A stretch of DNA of 64,000 bases from G963665495 sp963665495 (lineage in GTDB: Bacteria > Desulfobacterota > Desulfovibrionia > Desulfovibrionales > Desulfovibrionaceae). This document shows positions 27,083-35,782 of the stretch, piece by piece. The stretch covers positions 6,014,001-6,078,000 of the forward strand of contig OY762289.1 of the NCBI GenBank assembly GCA_963665495.1, written 5' to 3'. Below the pieces are notes generated by a model. That model saw nothing but the letters and a program-made list of their open reading frames with translations, ran no database searches and was not told where the DNA came from. The position numbers were made by a program, and so were the translations under genes. Every line of letters begins with the position of its first letter. Within the stretch, counting starts at the first letter, position 1.

Positions 27083-27174
27083 GAAGTCCTCATTGTTCTC
27101 AAAGTCCTCAATGTCAGTATTTACACGGGCTAGATTCTGAGGACTTTGCGTTTTTATTATTCTCAAAGTCCTCA
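27083..27174. repeat. Cluster of AAAGTCCTCA repeats, candidate replication origin or control region
   Basis: Within 92 bases there are three direct copies (27083, first base G; 27101; 27165) and one inverted copy (27138) of the 10-mer AAAGTCCTCA, in AT-rich DNA between the integrase and the next gene. Two more copies lie inside the end of the primase gene (31438-31474). The arrangement suggests iterons bound by the element's replication protein. Confidence 0.5.
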
Positions 27175-27508
27175 AAATTGGCGAAGAGTGACTTATAATG
27201 TTCGTGTAGGCTATGTGCTGACAGTTCATTTTACTCTGCCGCCACGGATTGACGAAAAAAGTCCGGGCTGGCTTTTCCATGAAGGCTGATCCGGTAACTG
27301 CGGATCTGCTAAAATTTGCTGAAATCAGACTATAAGTTTCCATAAAGAAACTCACGGCTTTGATACGTGACGCCCGATTGATGTATTGATAAACTGTTGA
27401 CATTTCCTTGCCCCAGCGTTCGGCTTGATCTCCCGGACGCGGCCTGCAACCCTGGCAGACCAGGGGCAGGGATATTTTACCACCAGGGAGCAGGCAAAGG
27501 GAGCTTGC

Positions 27509-28279
27509 ATGCACAATAGCTACAGTTACGGCGATCCTTCGCTGAAGGAACTTGACGGGGTTATTTGCGGTGCAAACCTTATGACAAAATGGAACTGCAC
27601 AAGAGGAGATCTTTATAAATTAATCGTATGTGACGAACTTCCCGCGTATGGATATCTAAGAAAACTGGAGAATGACAAAACACTTGTAACTTTGAATCAC
27701 CAAATATCAAGAGCGGATGATATAGACGACATAGAGAGATGGCATGGAAAGCCCGCTGTATGTTTTGATATTTGGGACGTTGAAAGAATAGAAAAAGAGA
27801 GCGATAGATTCCCCTGCCCCCCTAAACCAGCCCCGCCTAACTGGGGTCCCCCATCAACTGCCAGCCAGCCAAGCCAATGGGAACAAAATTCAAGTCCCAT
27901 TGTCCAACAAGAACAAAGTAGCAAGCAAGAACTTGCCCAGGCCAAACAACAAATCGCCGACCTTAAGGAAGAGGTAGCCAAACTTAAAACCACAGCCTCA
28001 GAAAACAGCAATAGTCAAACCCTGAAGGCGACAATAAGTCGAAAGGAAAGTATTGCTGATGAATGGGAAGGATTCTTACAGAATGCCGTACTTTTGACCT
28101 GCTATGTTTTGAGAAATCCATCTTCTGATTCTAAGGGATATACACGCATCGAGTTGGACAGTATTCTCAAAAAGTACGACTGGCACATGAGTAAACGCGC
28201 TCTGGATGCATTTCGAAAAGCCATGCCCGATGAATTGAAAGTAATAAACAAATCAGGAGGAGCGCCTACTCAAGGATAA
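27509..28279 (+). CDS. Coiled-coil protein of integrative elements, function unknown
   Basis: 256 aa; GGGAG six bases before ATG at 27509. Residues 15-90 form a globular N-terminal region that may bind DNA or another protein (sequence CTRGDLYKLIV). A Pro/Gln-rich linker follows (about 105-140), then a coiled coil (about 143-175, AKQQIADLKEEVAKLK) and a C-terminal domain (about 185-250). I do not recognise the family. Its position between integrase and AlpA-like regulator suggests a core role such as replication or regulation of the element. Confidence 0.6.
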   Translation: MHNSYSYGDPSLKELDGVICGANLMTKWNCTRGDLYKLIVCDELPAYGYLRKLENDKTLVTLNHQISRADDIDDIERWHGKPAVCFDIWDVERIEKESDRFPCPPKPAPPNWGPPSTASQPSQWEQNSSPIVQQEQSSKQELAQAKQQIADLKEEVAKLKTTASENSNSQTLKATISRKESIADEWEGFLQNAVLLTCYVLRNPSSDSKGYTRIELDSILKKYDWHMSKRALDAFRKAMPDELKVINKSGGAPTQG

Positions 28280-28331
28280 TCCCCCTCACATCGTTAAGGC
28301 TCAACATTCATGCGGTTTGACGCAATCCAAG

Positions 28332-28393
28332 AACCCCCTTGATATCGTGGAAAAGAACTATTTTGTACACCGCACGGTATGAAGGGGGTTTTC
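28332..28393 (+). terminator. Possible terminator after the coiled-coil gene
   Basis: AACCCCCTT and AAGGGGGTT pair across a 41-base loop and are followed by TTTTC. The long loop makes this a weak candidate. Confidence 0.35.
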
Positions 28394-28492
28394 TAACGGT
28401 TTCAGGGGGGTAATTTATGCATCCAACGATGTCAGCCGGTTTTCTTTTCGTATTGTTTCCATATGGTTCTCCAAAAACAAAGGAGAACTTTT

Positions 28493-28690
28493 ATGAACGA
28501 AGCAGCACAACTTTACCGACTGAAGCAAGTTTTGAGCATTCTGCAAATATCAAGATCGGCTTGGTACTCGGGCATAAAAACCGGTCGATTCCCCGCACCG
28601 ATTAAATTGGGGGCAAGAACCAGCGCTTGGCGTGCTCGTGATATTCACGAGATTGCAGAGAATGGCGCCCAGGGGGATGCCCAACAATGA
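28493..28690 (+). CDS. AlpA-like excisionase/transcription regulator
   Basis: 65 aa. The MerR-like winged helix of AlpA proteins is visible: YRLKQVLSILQISRSAWYSGIKTGRFPAP, then a WRARDIHEIAE end. AlpA-type proteins control integrase expression or act as excisionases. AGGAGA lies seven bases before the ATG. Its stop overlaps the ATG of the next gene (ATGA), so the following genes are translationally coupled to it. Confidence 0.9.
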   Translation: MNEAAQLYRLKQVLSILQISRSAWYSGIKTGRFPAPIKLGARTSAWRARDIHEIAENGAQGDAQQ

Positions 28691-29049
28691 GCAGCGAAGC
28701 AAAACGCCGTCCGGCCCCAGGCGAGGCCAAACGGCGCGAAAAAATAATGCGTAGTAGCAATTCTATACCCCTGGCTCCCCTTGAAGACAAGCAGCCACTT
28801 GGCCCCCGACGTTGTTGGTTCTGTGGAGAAATTACAGGCAAGATTTGTTTTTCCGTGGCCTGTCGCTGGCAAGACACTGAAACAAAAAAGCCCGTTTGTT
28901 ATCCTGGCAGAAACAAAGGATACCTAACGTTGTGTGCCAAATGCGCGGCGTCTCCAAGCATTGTCTCACATGCCAAACAGATTATGAGTGATGCCATTCA
29001 AAAGCGATTTGCCCTTTATTGGGAGCTGAAGCAAAGGGGGTACGCATGA
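28687..29049 (+). CDS. Zinc-finger-like protein of the element core
   Basis: 120 aa. A basic N terminus (residues 1-20, with repeated Arg/Lys) precedes two cysteine pairs, CWFCG near residue 43 and CAKC near residue 92, plus single cysteines between them. This is compatible with a zinc ribbon. ATGA overlaps at both ends couple it to the AlpA-like gene and the primase gene, suggesting that it works with replication or its control. Family not recognised. Confidence 0.65.
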   Translation: MSSEAKRRPAPGEAKRREKIMRSSNSIPLAPLEDKQPLGPRRCWFCGEITGKICFSVACRWQDTETKKPVCYPGRNKGYLTLCAKCAASPSIVSHAKQIMSDAIQKRFALYWELKQRGYA

Positions 29050-31601
29050 TCGGGAGAATTGACTACGCTGGAATCAACCAAGCCGTACTTGAACGCGCTC
29101 CTTCTATCCTCCATGCATGGTTACCTGGAGGTCAGGTGAATGGACGCGAATATGTTTGTGGAAATCTTTCAGGTGATCCGGGCGAAAGTTTGAGTATCAA
29201 TTTGGGCTCAGGGCAATGGAAGGACTTTGCAACAGGCGAAGGTGGTAACGACGCTGTTTCCTTGTTCGCAGCAATAAATGGATTAAAACAGGGGCAGGCG
29301 GCGCGGCAACTGCAAGAGGAGCTGGGTAAATCAAACAGCTACGGCAGTTCGAAACAGGCAGGATATAAAAATCAAAGCGGGCCGGAATGGATGCCGATTA
29401 TTCCAGTTCCACAAAATGCTCCTGGCCCCATAACTGCGCATTTCAAATTGGGCACACCTTCCGCTGGATGGACTTACCGAACGGCAAACGGTGGTCTTGT
29501 GGGGTATGTATGCCGATTCGACAAAGGCAATGGTGATAAGGAGATCTTGCCCCAGGTTTACGCACGCGGCCCTGGTGGCCGGCAGTCCTGGCGGTGGCAG
29601 AGTTTTCCAAAGCCCCGCCCTCTGTATCAGTTGGATGTTTTAAGCAGAGAACCAGGCAAAAGCGTGCTCATTACAGAAGGGGAAAAAGCGGCAGACGCGG
29701 CGCAACGCTTCTTGCCGGGACATATTGTCATGACCTGGCCAGGAGGAAGCAAGGCAGTAAGATATGCTGATTTTACGCCTTTGCGTGGTCATGACGTAGT
29801 TATATGGCCGGATGCAGACTCCCCAGGAATTGAGGCGGCGCAAGAGGTTGCTAAATTCGCTCAGGAAGCGGGAGCGGCAAGCGTACGCCTCATTGCCTCG
29901 CCTGCAGGAGTTAAAAAAGGTTGGGATGCTGCGGACGCTGAAAGAGAAAGATGGAGTCAGGAACAAATCTATGCTCTGGTGAATCAGGCCCACGCAATTG
30001 AGAGCCAAGAGTTACCCCCCATAGAAATTAATGCATGGACTTACGCGCGGGAAACTTTTCCCCGAAAAAATTTTCCATGGCACGTTATGCCGCGGGAGTT
30101 GGAAGTGAGTCTGAAACAATTGGCGCGTTCTTGCTCTGGAAGTGCAAATCCACTGCCGGGGTATATCTTCTGCATCTTGGGGGCGGCGATCGGGAACACG
30201 CTTTTGGTTGAGGCAAAAATATCGTGGCATGAACCTCTTATTTTCTGGTGTCTGGATATCCGCGAATCTGGGGATGGAAAAACCGTCCCCATGCGGACAT
30301 TGAGTCGGATACTGAATGTACGCCAAGAAAAAGAACACGAGCGATTCAAAGCTGACTCTGAACATTTTGACCTTTTGACTCCGAAGGAAAAGAAGCAGAC
30401 GCCCCCTCCAGTGCCTGCGCGGGGGTATTTCGCTTCAGATACGACGATTGAAGGGCTCCATGCGGATCTGGACGGTCATCCTACGGGAGGGCTGGCTTTA
30501 CTTTTGAATGAGGCGTCGTCTTTGCTGACATCTCAAGGCCAGTACAAAGGCGGCAAGGGCTCAGATCGAGAGGCATGGCTTAGGCTTTGGGATGGGAACG
30601 CCGTCCGAATTGTCCGGAGCAGTAAGACAAGTTTTATCACCGGCGCTCGTGTCCAAGTTGCGGGAGGAATCCAACCAGAGACTTTTGCCAAGGTCTTCAA
30701 TGCAGAGGACGGGATCTACCTAGCAGACGGGACCATTTTTAGAGGACTCTACACTTATGAACCGCCATGCCACATTCCAATGACCCAAGAATCATGGGAG
30801 CACCGTTCACGTGAAACGTGGGAACAGATTCTTGAAATGGCCCTCCTGTGGTCGGATAGACGGAAAGGGCGAGAACCGCATTTGTTACGTTTAACCCCTG
30901 CTGCGCTGGAACGGTTGATAGCATGGCGTAATAATCGGGACGCCAGCAAAATTGAATTGCCGCCGATATTCCGGGGATTCGTCCCCAAGAGTGTATCTTA
31001 CGCGCTCAGGCTGGCCGGAGTGCTGCACTGCTTAAATGCTTTCGCCAAGGGCTTGGAACCAGCCCTGAGCCTGGATGAGGCAGAACTACAAGCCGGAATA
31101 GACGTTGCAGAATTTTATCTTGGCCAGGCAGTTGATGCTGCCAGTCTGTTGTCGAGTGGAAAGTACACGCCACCTGTTGAGGTGTCGGAACGTACGGCGT
31201 TGCTTGCTCAGGTGTTGGAGGGCATGCGCCAGCATATTGATAACGGGCGTCTTGCGGTAGGATTTGTTCAGGGGGGGTATAACCTCTTGGCCCCACGCGA
31301 AGGTACGATCAAATCACCTCATGCCATGGGTGCGCTGCTCAGAAGTGCAGGGTTGACCATATCCGCCGGAAGACATCACGCCAACGGGAAAGCTGGCGTC
31401 CGCTGCCTGCAATGGGATGAAAAAACTGAGGAACTTCTGAGGACTTTGAAGACTTCGAACACACAAAGTCCTCAACCTGGAAGCCGCGTCAGCAAGGAGC
31501 TTGAGGACAATGAGGAATTTGAGGATTTTCGTTCTACTGTTAATCAAAAAGAGCAAAATAATGAAAATGTTGACAATATCCCCAACATGGTGACCATATG
31601 A
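29046..31601 (+). CDS. Primase-helicase-like protein (Toprim plus DUF3987)
   Basis: 851 aa. The first 90 residues resemble a DNA-primase zinc-binding region (GQWKDFATGEGGNDAVSL). A Toprim-like domain follows at about 190-290, with VLITEGEKAADAA and an acidic WPDADSPG. From about 330 the protein fits DUF3987 and has a Walker-A-like ESGDGKTVPM. Such proteins start replication of integrative elements and satellites. The frame overlaps the previous gene by ATGA and the next by ATGA. The C-terminal 60 residues are polar and encoded by DNA containing the AAAGTCCTCA inverted pair. Confidence 0.85.
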   Translation: MIGRIDYAGINQAVLERAPSILHAWLPGGQVNGREYVCGNLSGDPGESLSINLGSGQWKDFATGEGGNDAVSLFAAINGLKQGQAARQLQEELGKSNSYGSSKQAGYKNQSGPEWMPIIPVPQNAPGPITAHFKLGTPSAGWTYRTANGGLVGYVCRFDKGNGDKEILPQVYARGPGGRQSWRWQSFPKPRPLYQLDVLSREPGKSVLITEGEKAADAAQRFLPGHIVMTWPGGSKAVRYADFTPLRGHDVVIWPDADSPGIEAAQEVAKFAQEAGAASVRLIASPAGVKKGWDAADAERERWSQEQIYALVNQAHAIESQELPPIEINAWTYARETFPRKNFPWHVMPRELEVSLKQLARSCSGSANPLPGYIFCILGAAIGNTLLVEAKISWHEPLIFWCLDIRESGDGKTVPMRTLSRILNVRQEKEHERFKADSEHFDLLTPKEKKQTPPPVPARGYFASDTTIEGLHADLDGHPTGGLALLLNEASSLLTSQGQYKGGKGSDREAWLRLWDGNAVRIVRSSKTSFITGARVQVAGGIQPETFAKVFNAEDGIYLADGTIFRGLYTYEPPCHIPMTQESWEHRSRETWEQILEMALLWSDRRKGREPHLLRLTPAALERLIAWRNNRDASKIELPPIFRGFVPKSVSYALRLAGVLHCLNAFAKGLEPALSLDEAELQAGIDVAEFYLGQAVDAASLLSSGKYTPPVEVSERTALLAQVLEGMRQHIDNGRLAVGFVQGGYNLLAPREGTIKSPHAMGALLRSAGLTISAGRHHANGKAGVRCLQWDEKTEELLRTLKTSNTQSPQPGSRVSKELEDNEEFEDFRSTVNQKEQNNENVDNIPNMVTI
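31438..31474. repeat. Inverted pair of the AAAGTCCTCA repeat inside the primase gene
   Basis: TGAGGACTTT (31438-31447) and AAAGTCCTCA (31465-31474) can form a hairpin, and the sequence between them contains GAAGACTTC, nearly self-complementary. The same 10-mer recurs at 27083-27174, more than 4 kb away. Related TGAGGA words continue to about 31530. Confidence 0.5.
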
Positions 31602-31996
31602 CGGCGTTACTCCAGATCCACAATGCGGGAATAAATCTGTCACTCTCAGATGGTTCTCTCATGTTATCGGGCTTTGACGCGCTTCCTGCCTGCAGAGCTT
31701 CCAAGGTACTTGCGTATGCTCAGGAAAATAAAGCCGTAATCATTGCCGAACTGGAAAGAAAAGAGGTCGCTTACGGAGAGTTGCTGCACTTGGCTAAAAA
31801 GCATGGCCTATGCTTTTGGTTCTCTGCGGGCGGTCGTGAGGGAACGCCGATTTATGAGCCCGGACAATTTGCTTTCGGGCTTGTTACTAGTCTGTGGATG
31901 ACAGCCAGCCCGCTTCAATACCAGCGCTACAAGGAATTGCTCAGTGCCATAGTTGTTACTGGAACAACAAGAAGCGGCGGTTGCTGGTGGAGGTAA
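31598..31996 (+). CDS. TubC-docking-like small protein of integrative elements
   Basis: 132 aa. The first 50 residues (INLSLSDGSLMLSG, then a helix ending in NKAVIIAELERK) look like the TubC N-terminal docking-type fold that recurs in element proteins. The remainder (about 60-132) has no recognised domain. It overlaps the primase stop by four bases (ATGA) and ends the coupled core operon. Function unknown. Confidence 0.65.
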   Translation: MTALLQIHNAGINLSLSDGSLMLSGFDALPACRASKVLAYAQENKAVIIAELERKEVAYGELLHLAKKHGLCFWFSAGGREGTPIYEPGQFAFGLVTSLWMTASPLQYQRYKELLSAIVVTGTTRSGGCWWR

Positions 31997-32015
31997 TAAG
32001 GGAGTATGGAACACC

Positions 32016-32090
32016 ATGTCTTTTCCACAGAATAAAGAGGAGAAGCGTATGACGGTATTTGATTCTGATCTATTTGCGCGTATGAGGTAA
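32016..32090 (+). other. Short orphan frame at the core/cargo boundary
   Basis: A frame of 24 codons, with an internal ATG at 32049 preceded by a strong GAGGAGA ribosome-binding site (MTVFDSDLFARMR, then stop). The good site in front of a 13-codon product suggests the start of a core gene truncated when the AT-rich cargo was inserted just after it. It could instead be a leader peptide. Confidence 0.35.
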
Positions 32091-32201
32091 CTTGCGTAAA
32101 CAAGTAATCAAACTTTTTCTAAAACCTTTTATTCGTACATATAATCCTGGATAATATTTTTTTTGATCAAGGAATAAAAACGAATATACTCGAGGTGAAA
32201 G

Positions 32202-32816
32202 ATGAAAAACGCATTAGCTACAGTAGAATATGCCGAAAATAAACTTGGAATACAGAAAGGTCTTCTTCTTTCTTTGCTTTTTCAAGATGATTGGTCTTTC
32301 ATTTTAAAATGCTCAGCTTTGTGTGAATCTGTTTTACGATATAGGATTAAATCATTTAATGTTGAAGAATATGATAGTAGTGCAAAAAAAAATGACATCA
32401 ATTTGAAAAAAAATATAGAAGATGATGGTGATATTCCCCAAAGACGAATGTGTAATTATGCAAGACAAAATAATTTATTTGGAAAAGGAGTCATTGAATT
32501 TATTCAAGCAGTGATTTATTTGAGAAATGAAATTGCCCATGATATCAAAAGTTTAGAGTTTCAACTTAATGGTGAAGAATATAAAAATAAAGAAAAGGCT
32601 GTAATTGACTCCTTTGAATTTCTTAGGAATGTTAAAGAAACAAATCAGTTTATTCCAGATTTTATGTATATTTCAAATAAAATTGTTAATTGCAATTTGC
32701 GCGTTACAATATGGTCAGGCGTTCTTTCTCTAGTCAGTTATATTGGTGTTGTAGTTCAGGGGGAAACAGATAAAATAATTAGTACATCCCCACATGGTTC
32801 TGTCTCTGTAAGCTAA
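32202..32816 (+). CDS. HEPN-like domain protein with C-terminal membrane helix
   Basis: 204 aa, AT-rich. Residues 40-125 are helical and contain YLRNEIAHD (about 107-115), which fits the R-x4-H motif of HEPN ribonucleases. Residues 176-195 (VLSLVSYIGVVVQG) could be a short membrane helix. HEPN proteins are common toxins and antiphage effectors that cleave RNA. No antitoxin-like partner is adjacent. GAGGTGA before the ATG is a good ribosome-binding site. First gene of the cargo region. Confidence 0.55.
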   Translation: MKNALATVEYAENKLGIQKGLLLSLLFQDDWSFILKCSALCESVLRYRIKSFNVEEYDSSAKKNDINLKKNIEDDGDIPQRRMCNYARQNNLFGKGVIEFIQAVIYLRNEIAHDIKSLEFQLNGEEYKNKEKAVIDSFEFLRNVKETNQFIPDFMYISNKIVNCNLRVTIWSGVLSLVSYIGVVVQGETDKIISTSPHGSVSVS

Positions 32817-33434
32817 TAAAAGCAGATTCTTGTTTTCCAACAATTCGAAAACACCCGTTACTATTTCAGTAGATTGACAAGAGACTTCTTCCAATAAAAT
32901 AAACGGGTCCTTTTTCATAATACCTTTCGCAGGGGTGCGGTGGGGCGTGCCCCCTGACTAGGCGCCCCAAAAAATTTTCCACTTCCTTCCTTTGGGATCA
33001 GGTTGGGCAATCGGCACTACCTGCAGAAGCAAACCGCTCCAGATAGTTACACGGGGGGCGGGAGCAAAAGTTCACGCCCCTCCCCTTGGGACCGGTGAGG
33101 GCTCACAAATTTTCTCTGTGCCAAAATAGAAACAGGGGGTACCCAACTGCTGGCTTAAAAACTCTTTTTTTGGAAAAAACTGCGCGATTATCTATCTGCG
33201 CCGGTCGTGAACTTTCGGCACGCTACTCTTATTGGAGATAAAAAACTTCAATAATAAGCGCCCTAGTTTCACTTGCTATCCTAATGTGACATTGATACGC
33301 CGTTAGGAATCACATGCCCACAACTGTACATTTTTATAAACAAAGCATACAATTTATATTAGTCATAATAAAAATGGCCATTCGTAAATAATCTGCAAAT
33401 TAGTCAATAAATTATGGGGATTAGGTGTTTTAAA
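32817..33434. other. Intergenic region in the cargo, no gene seen
   Basis: About 620 bases. A GC-rich part (32930-33160) contains the inverted pair GGGGCG/CGCCCC (32942-32968) followed by A6T4, which could be a terminator or part of a small RNA. The remaining 250 bases are AT-rich and should hold the promoter of the following two-gene unit. I see no convincing coding frame on either strand. Confidence 0.4.
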
Positions 33435-34571
33435 ATGAGCAAGCCAGTTCCTTTTTTGAAACCTCAACTTGAGGGACTTCGCTTTAAAAAGCACACTATT
33501 CCGTTGGATATCTTAAAGGATCTTTCTGTTTTTGAGGAAATGATCATACAAGTAGCTAAATGGAAATTTTTTGAAAAATTTCCAGAAAGGAGAAGGATAC
33601 CACGAGGTTTTACTGACGAAATAACCTTAAGTCTTGGTCAAATAGGTGAAGGGTCAGCAATTGCAAATATCAATTTAGAAGTTAACTCTACCCAAGGTCA
33701 TTTAATTCCCCCCATTAGCCAACGGTGCTATGAAGAATCTAGAGATTCAATTTGTGACGCTATAAATGCTGCAGCAAAAGGAGAATGCATAACACATTAT
33801 TTACCTCACCATTTTCTAAGATATTTTGATCGCATTGGACGTAGCTTACAAGACAATGAATCCATTAAATTTAGACCTGAGGATAAACTCAACCCTGCCT
33901 GTTTGAACAGAAAAACGCGAAGGGCGTTAGTTTTTGCATCTAATGTGGAAAAAATAACCGATAAAATTGTCATATATGGCACTCTTTCACGGGTTGATAA
34001 GAAAAGAAAAAGATTTTTAATTGACTTAGCGAATGACACTCGAATTGAGGGATCTTACAGTCAAGAGTACGAGGTTGAAATATTTAAAGCTTTTGAAAAG
34101 TACGAACAGAGCTTTTGTGTACAAATCCAAGGGATAGGCCAATTTGATTCTAATAAAAACTTACAAAAAATAGAATCAATCGCAGATATTACTCTTTCTC
34201 CTCCCAACGAAATTACTTCTAGACTCGATGAATTTCGCACTCTCCATGATGGTTGGTTCGAGGGAAAAGGATTCGCATTATCTTATATTGGCTTAGAATG
34301 GCTAAAAATTCAATTTGAAAAATTTTACCCAAAATGTTTTATCCAGCCTTATATATACCCTACGCCTGACGGTGGAGTTCAAATTGAATGGTCAATATCT
34401 TCCGTGGAAGTATCTTTAGAAATTTGCCTTGAAACACATGCTTCCTATTGGCACAGTTTAAATATGGAAACTCTTGAGGAAAGCGAAAAAGAACTTGATC
34501 TTGATTTAGAATCTTCCTGGAAATGGATTGAAATGCAAATCTCAGAACTGATGGTTAGAGAATATGAATGA
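33435..34571 (+). CDS. Unknown 378-aa protein, first of an overlapping pair
   Basis: ATG at 33435 with AGGTG seven bases upstream. Three parts can be seen. The N-terminal 145 residues are helical. At about 155-245 there is a beta-rich segment with alternating hydrophobic residues (IVIYGTLSRVDKKRKRFLID, then IQGIGQFDSNKNLQKI). At about 260-345 lies a compact region with DGWFEGKGFALS, the Pro/Gly-rich YPTPDGGVQIEWS and EVSLEICLETH. No catalytic motif is obvious. I do not know a name for the family. The next gene starts eight bases before its stop, so the two products are probably made in fixed ratio and act together. Confidence 0.65.
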   Translation: MSKPVPFLKPQLEGLRFKKHTIPLDILKDLSVFEEMIIQVAKWKFFEKFPERRRIPRGFTDEITLSLGQIGEGSAIANINLEVNSTQGHLIPPISQRCYEESRDSICDAINAAAKGECITHYLPHHFLRYFDRIGRSLQDNESIKFRPEDKLNPACLNRKTRRALVFASNVEKITDKIVIYGTLSRVDKKRKRFLIDLANDTRIEGSYSQEYEVEIFKAFEKYEQSFCVQIQGIGQFDSNKNLQKIESIADITLSPPNEITSRLDEFRTLHDGWFEGKGFALSYIGLEWLKIQFEKFYPKCFIQPYIYPTPDGGVQIEWSISSVEVSLEICLETHASYWHSLNMETLEESEKELDLDLESSWKWIEMQISELMVREYE

Positions 34572-34935
34572 TACTACTGTATTAATGCGTCAGATTCATC
34601 CTAGTTTTATCCATGATGGGCGTGTAACTTCTCAAGCATTTAGACCGACTCCAAAAGATATGAATCATCTCTCAGTATACGATGGTGACATGATTTCCCC
34701 ATCTGATGCATATCGCCACTATACTGAATTTCAAAAATTTACTTCAGATGGAGTTCTGGGTTTTAACGTTTTAGATTGCAAAGAAATTGAACTTAATGTT
34801 AGCCCCGACCCTGAACCTTTCCCAGAGCATGCCGTTGTTGATTTTTCAAATTTTAAGCAAGGAGCGATACAAAAAAAAGCTAAAATATTGAAAAATATAG
34901 CCGAGAAAAATGGTTGGTTATATCAACCTTATTGA
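34564..34935 (+). CDS. Unknown 123-aa protein, second of the pair
   Basis: It begins inside the end of the previous gene (8-base overlap, ATGAATGA). The N-terminal part (residues 5-45: LMRQIHPSF, GRVTSQAFRPTPKDMNHLSVYDGD) is densely patterned, as if under strong constraint. Residues 60-100 continue with an acidic PDPEPFPEHAVVDF segment. The C-terminal 20 residues are basic. No known catalytic motif is visible. The protein ends five bases before the stop of a convergent HEPN-like gene. Confidence 0.65.
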   Translation: MNDTTVLMRQIHPSFIHDGRVTSQAFRPTPKDMNHLSVYDGDMISPSDAYRHYTEFQKFTSDGVLGFNVLDCKEIELNVSPDPEPFPEHAVVDFSNFKQGAIQKKAKILKNIAEKNGWLYQPY

Positions 34936-34940
34936 TATTT

Positions 34941-35591
34941 TTATTCTATTTTCTTACGTATTTCTTGAGAAATTAATTTTTTCAATTCATCGCAAAAAAC
35001 GTAGCATTCTTCAGTCATTTCTATGAAAGGAAGTCTAGTATAGTCTATCTTCGATTTTTCTTTTATGTCCCATTCTTTTTTGAGCCTATCAGGAATAATA
35101 TTTTTTTTTGTTTCGATATAAAATCCATTATTATGTTTGAAGGTATTGGAAAGGCATCTAAGCCCATTTACTGTGTCATAATTTTCAATATTATCGGTAG
35201 TTATATTAAGTTTTTTTTTCAGGAAATCAGCATTTCCCTGAAAGTTCTCAAACGATTTTGGAGCACCTTCAAATTTTGCTGCCTTACATGCTCTTAGAAG
35301 TGTTTTTACAAAAATTTCATATTTTGCATACATAGCTACAGTTAACGCAGCAAACATAATGTTTGAAACGAGATGTGTATAGAAAATCTCCTCAGCCACA
35401 AAATCAGAATATTCGTCTGAATGATCATTGTAACTACTTTGGATTGCTTTTTCTTCTTCTTTTTGACTCATCTCTATCCTATGTTGATAGCTCATAAGAA
35501 TATCTAATTCTATTTCATCAAAGGGGTTTCGTGCAATACTGAGGTATAATTTTGAAGGATGAATTTTAAATTTACTTCTATCAATATTCAT
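34941..35591 (-). CDS. HEPN-like protein of unknown function
   Basis: 216 aa, AT-rich. A helical region (about 65-165) includes a stretch of hydrophobic residues (SNIMFAALTVAMYAKYEIFVK) and ends in GLRCLSNTFKHNNG. The latter matches the N-x-x-KH-x-x-G type ending found in HEPN-like and related helical proteins. The last 50 residues are charged. GAGG lies before the ATG. It is convergent with the two-gene unit to its left and follows the nuclease-like gene in the same direction with a 191-base gap. Confidence 0.5.
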   Translation of the reverse strand: MNIDRSKFKIHPSKLYLSIARNPFDEIELDILMSYQHRIEMSQKEEEKAIQSSYNDHSDEYSDFVAEEIFYTHLVSNIMFAALTVAMYAKYEIFVKTLLRACKAAKFEGAPKSFENFQGNADFLKKKLNITTDNIENYDTVNGLRCLSNTFKHNNGFYIETKKNIIPDRLKKEWDIKEKSKIDYTRLPFIEMTEECYVFCDELKKLISQEIRKKIE

Positions 35592-35782
35592 AAAAACCTC
35601 AACTTTTTTTTTAGTTTTTACAATACGTAAAATAGAATAAAATTTTTTTCAATGTAGTTTTTTAAAAATACATTTAAAAGTGACAAAAAAAGTGGTACTA
35701 CAATTAGTACAATATTGTTATAATTACGAGAACATTTCCTTGAATGATATAATAGCGCCTTGTAAATTATTTATACAATCAA

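Noticed and set aside
27013..27508. Minus-strand frame of 175 codons between integrase and the next gene
   Set aside because: It runs across the repeat cluster, has no family pattern and no ribosome-binding site; the region reads better as control DNA.
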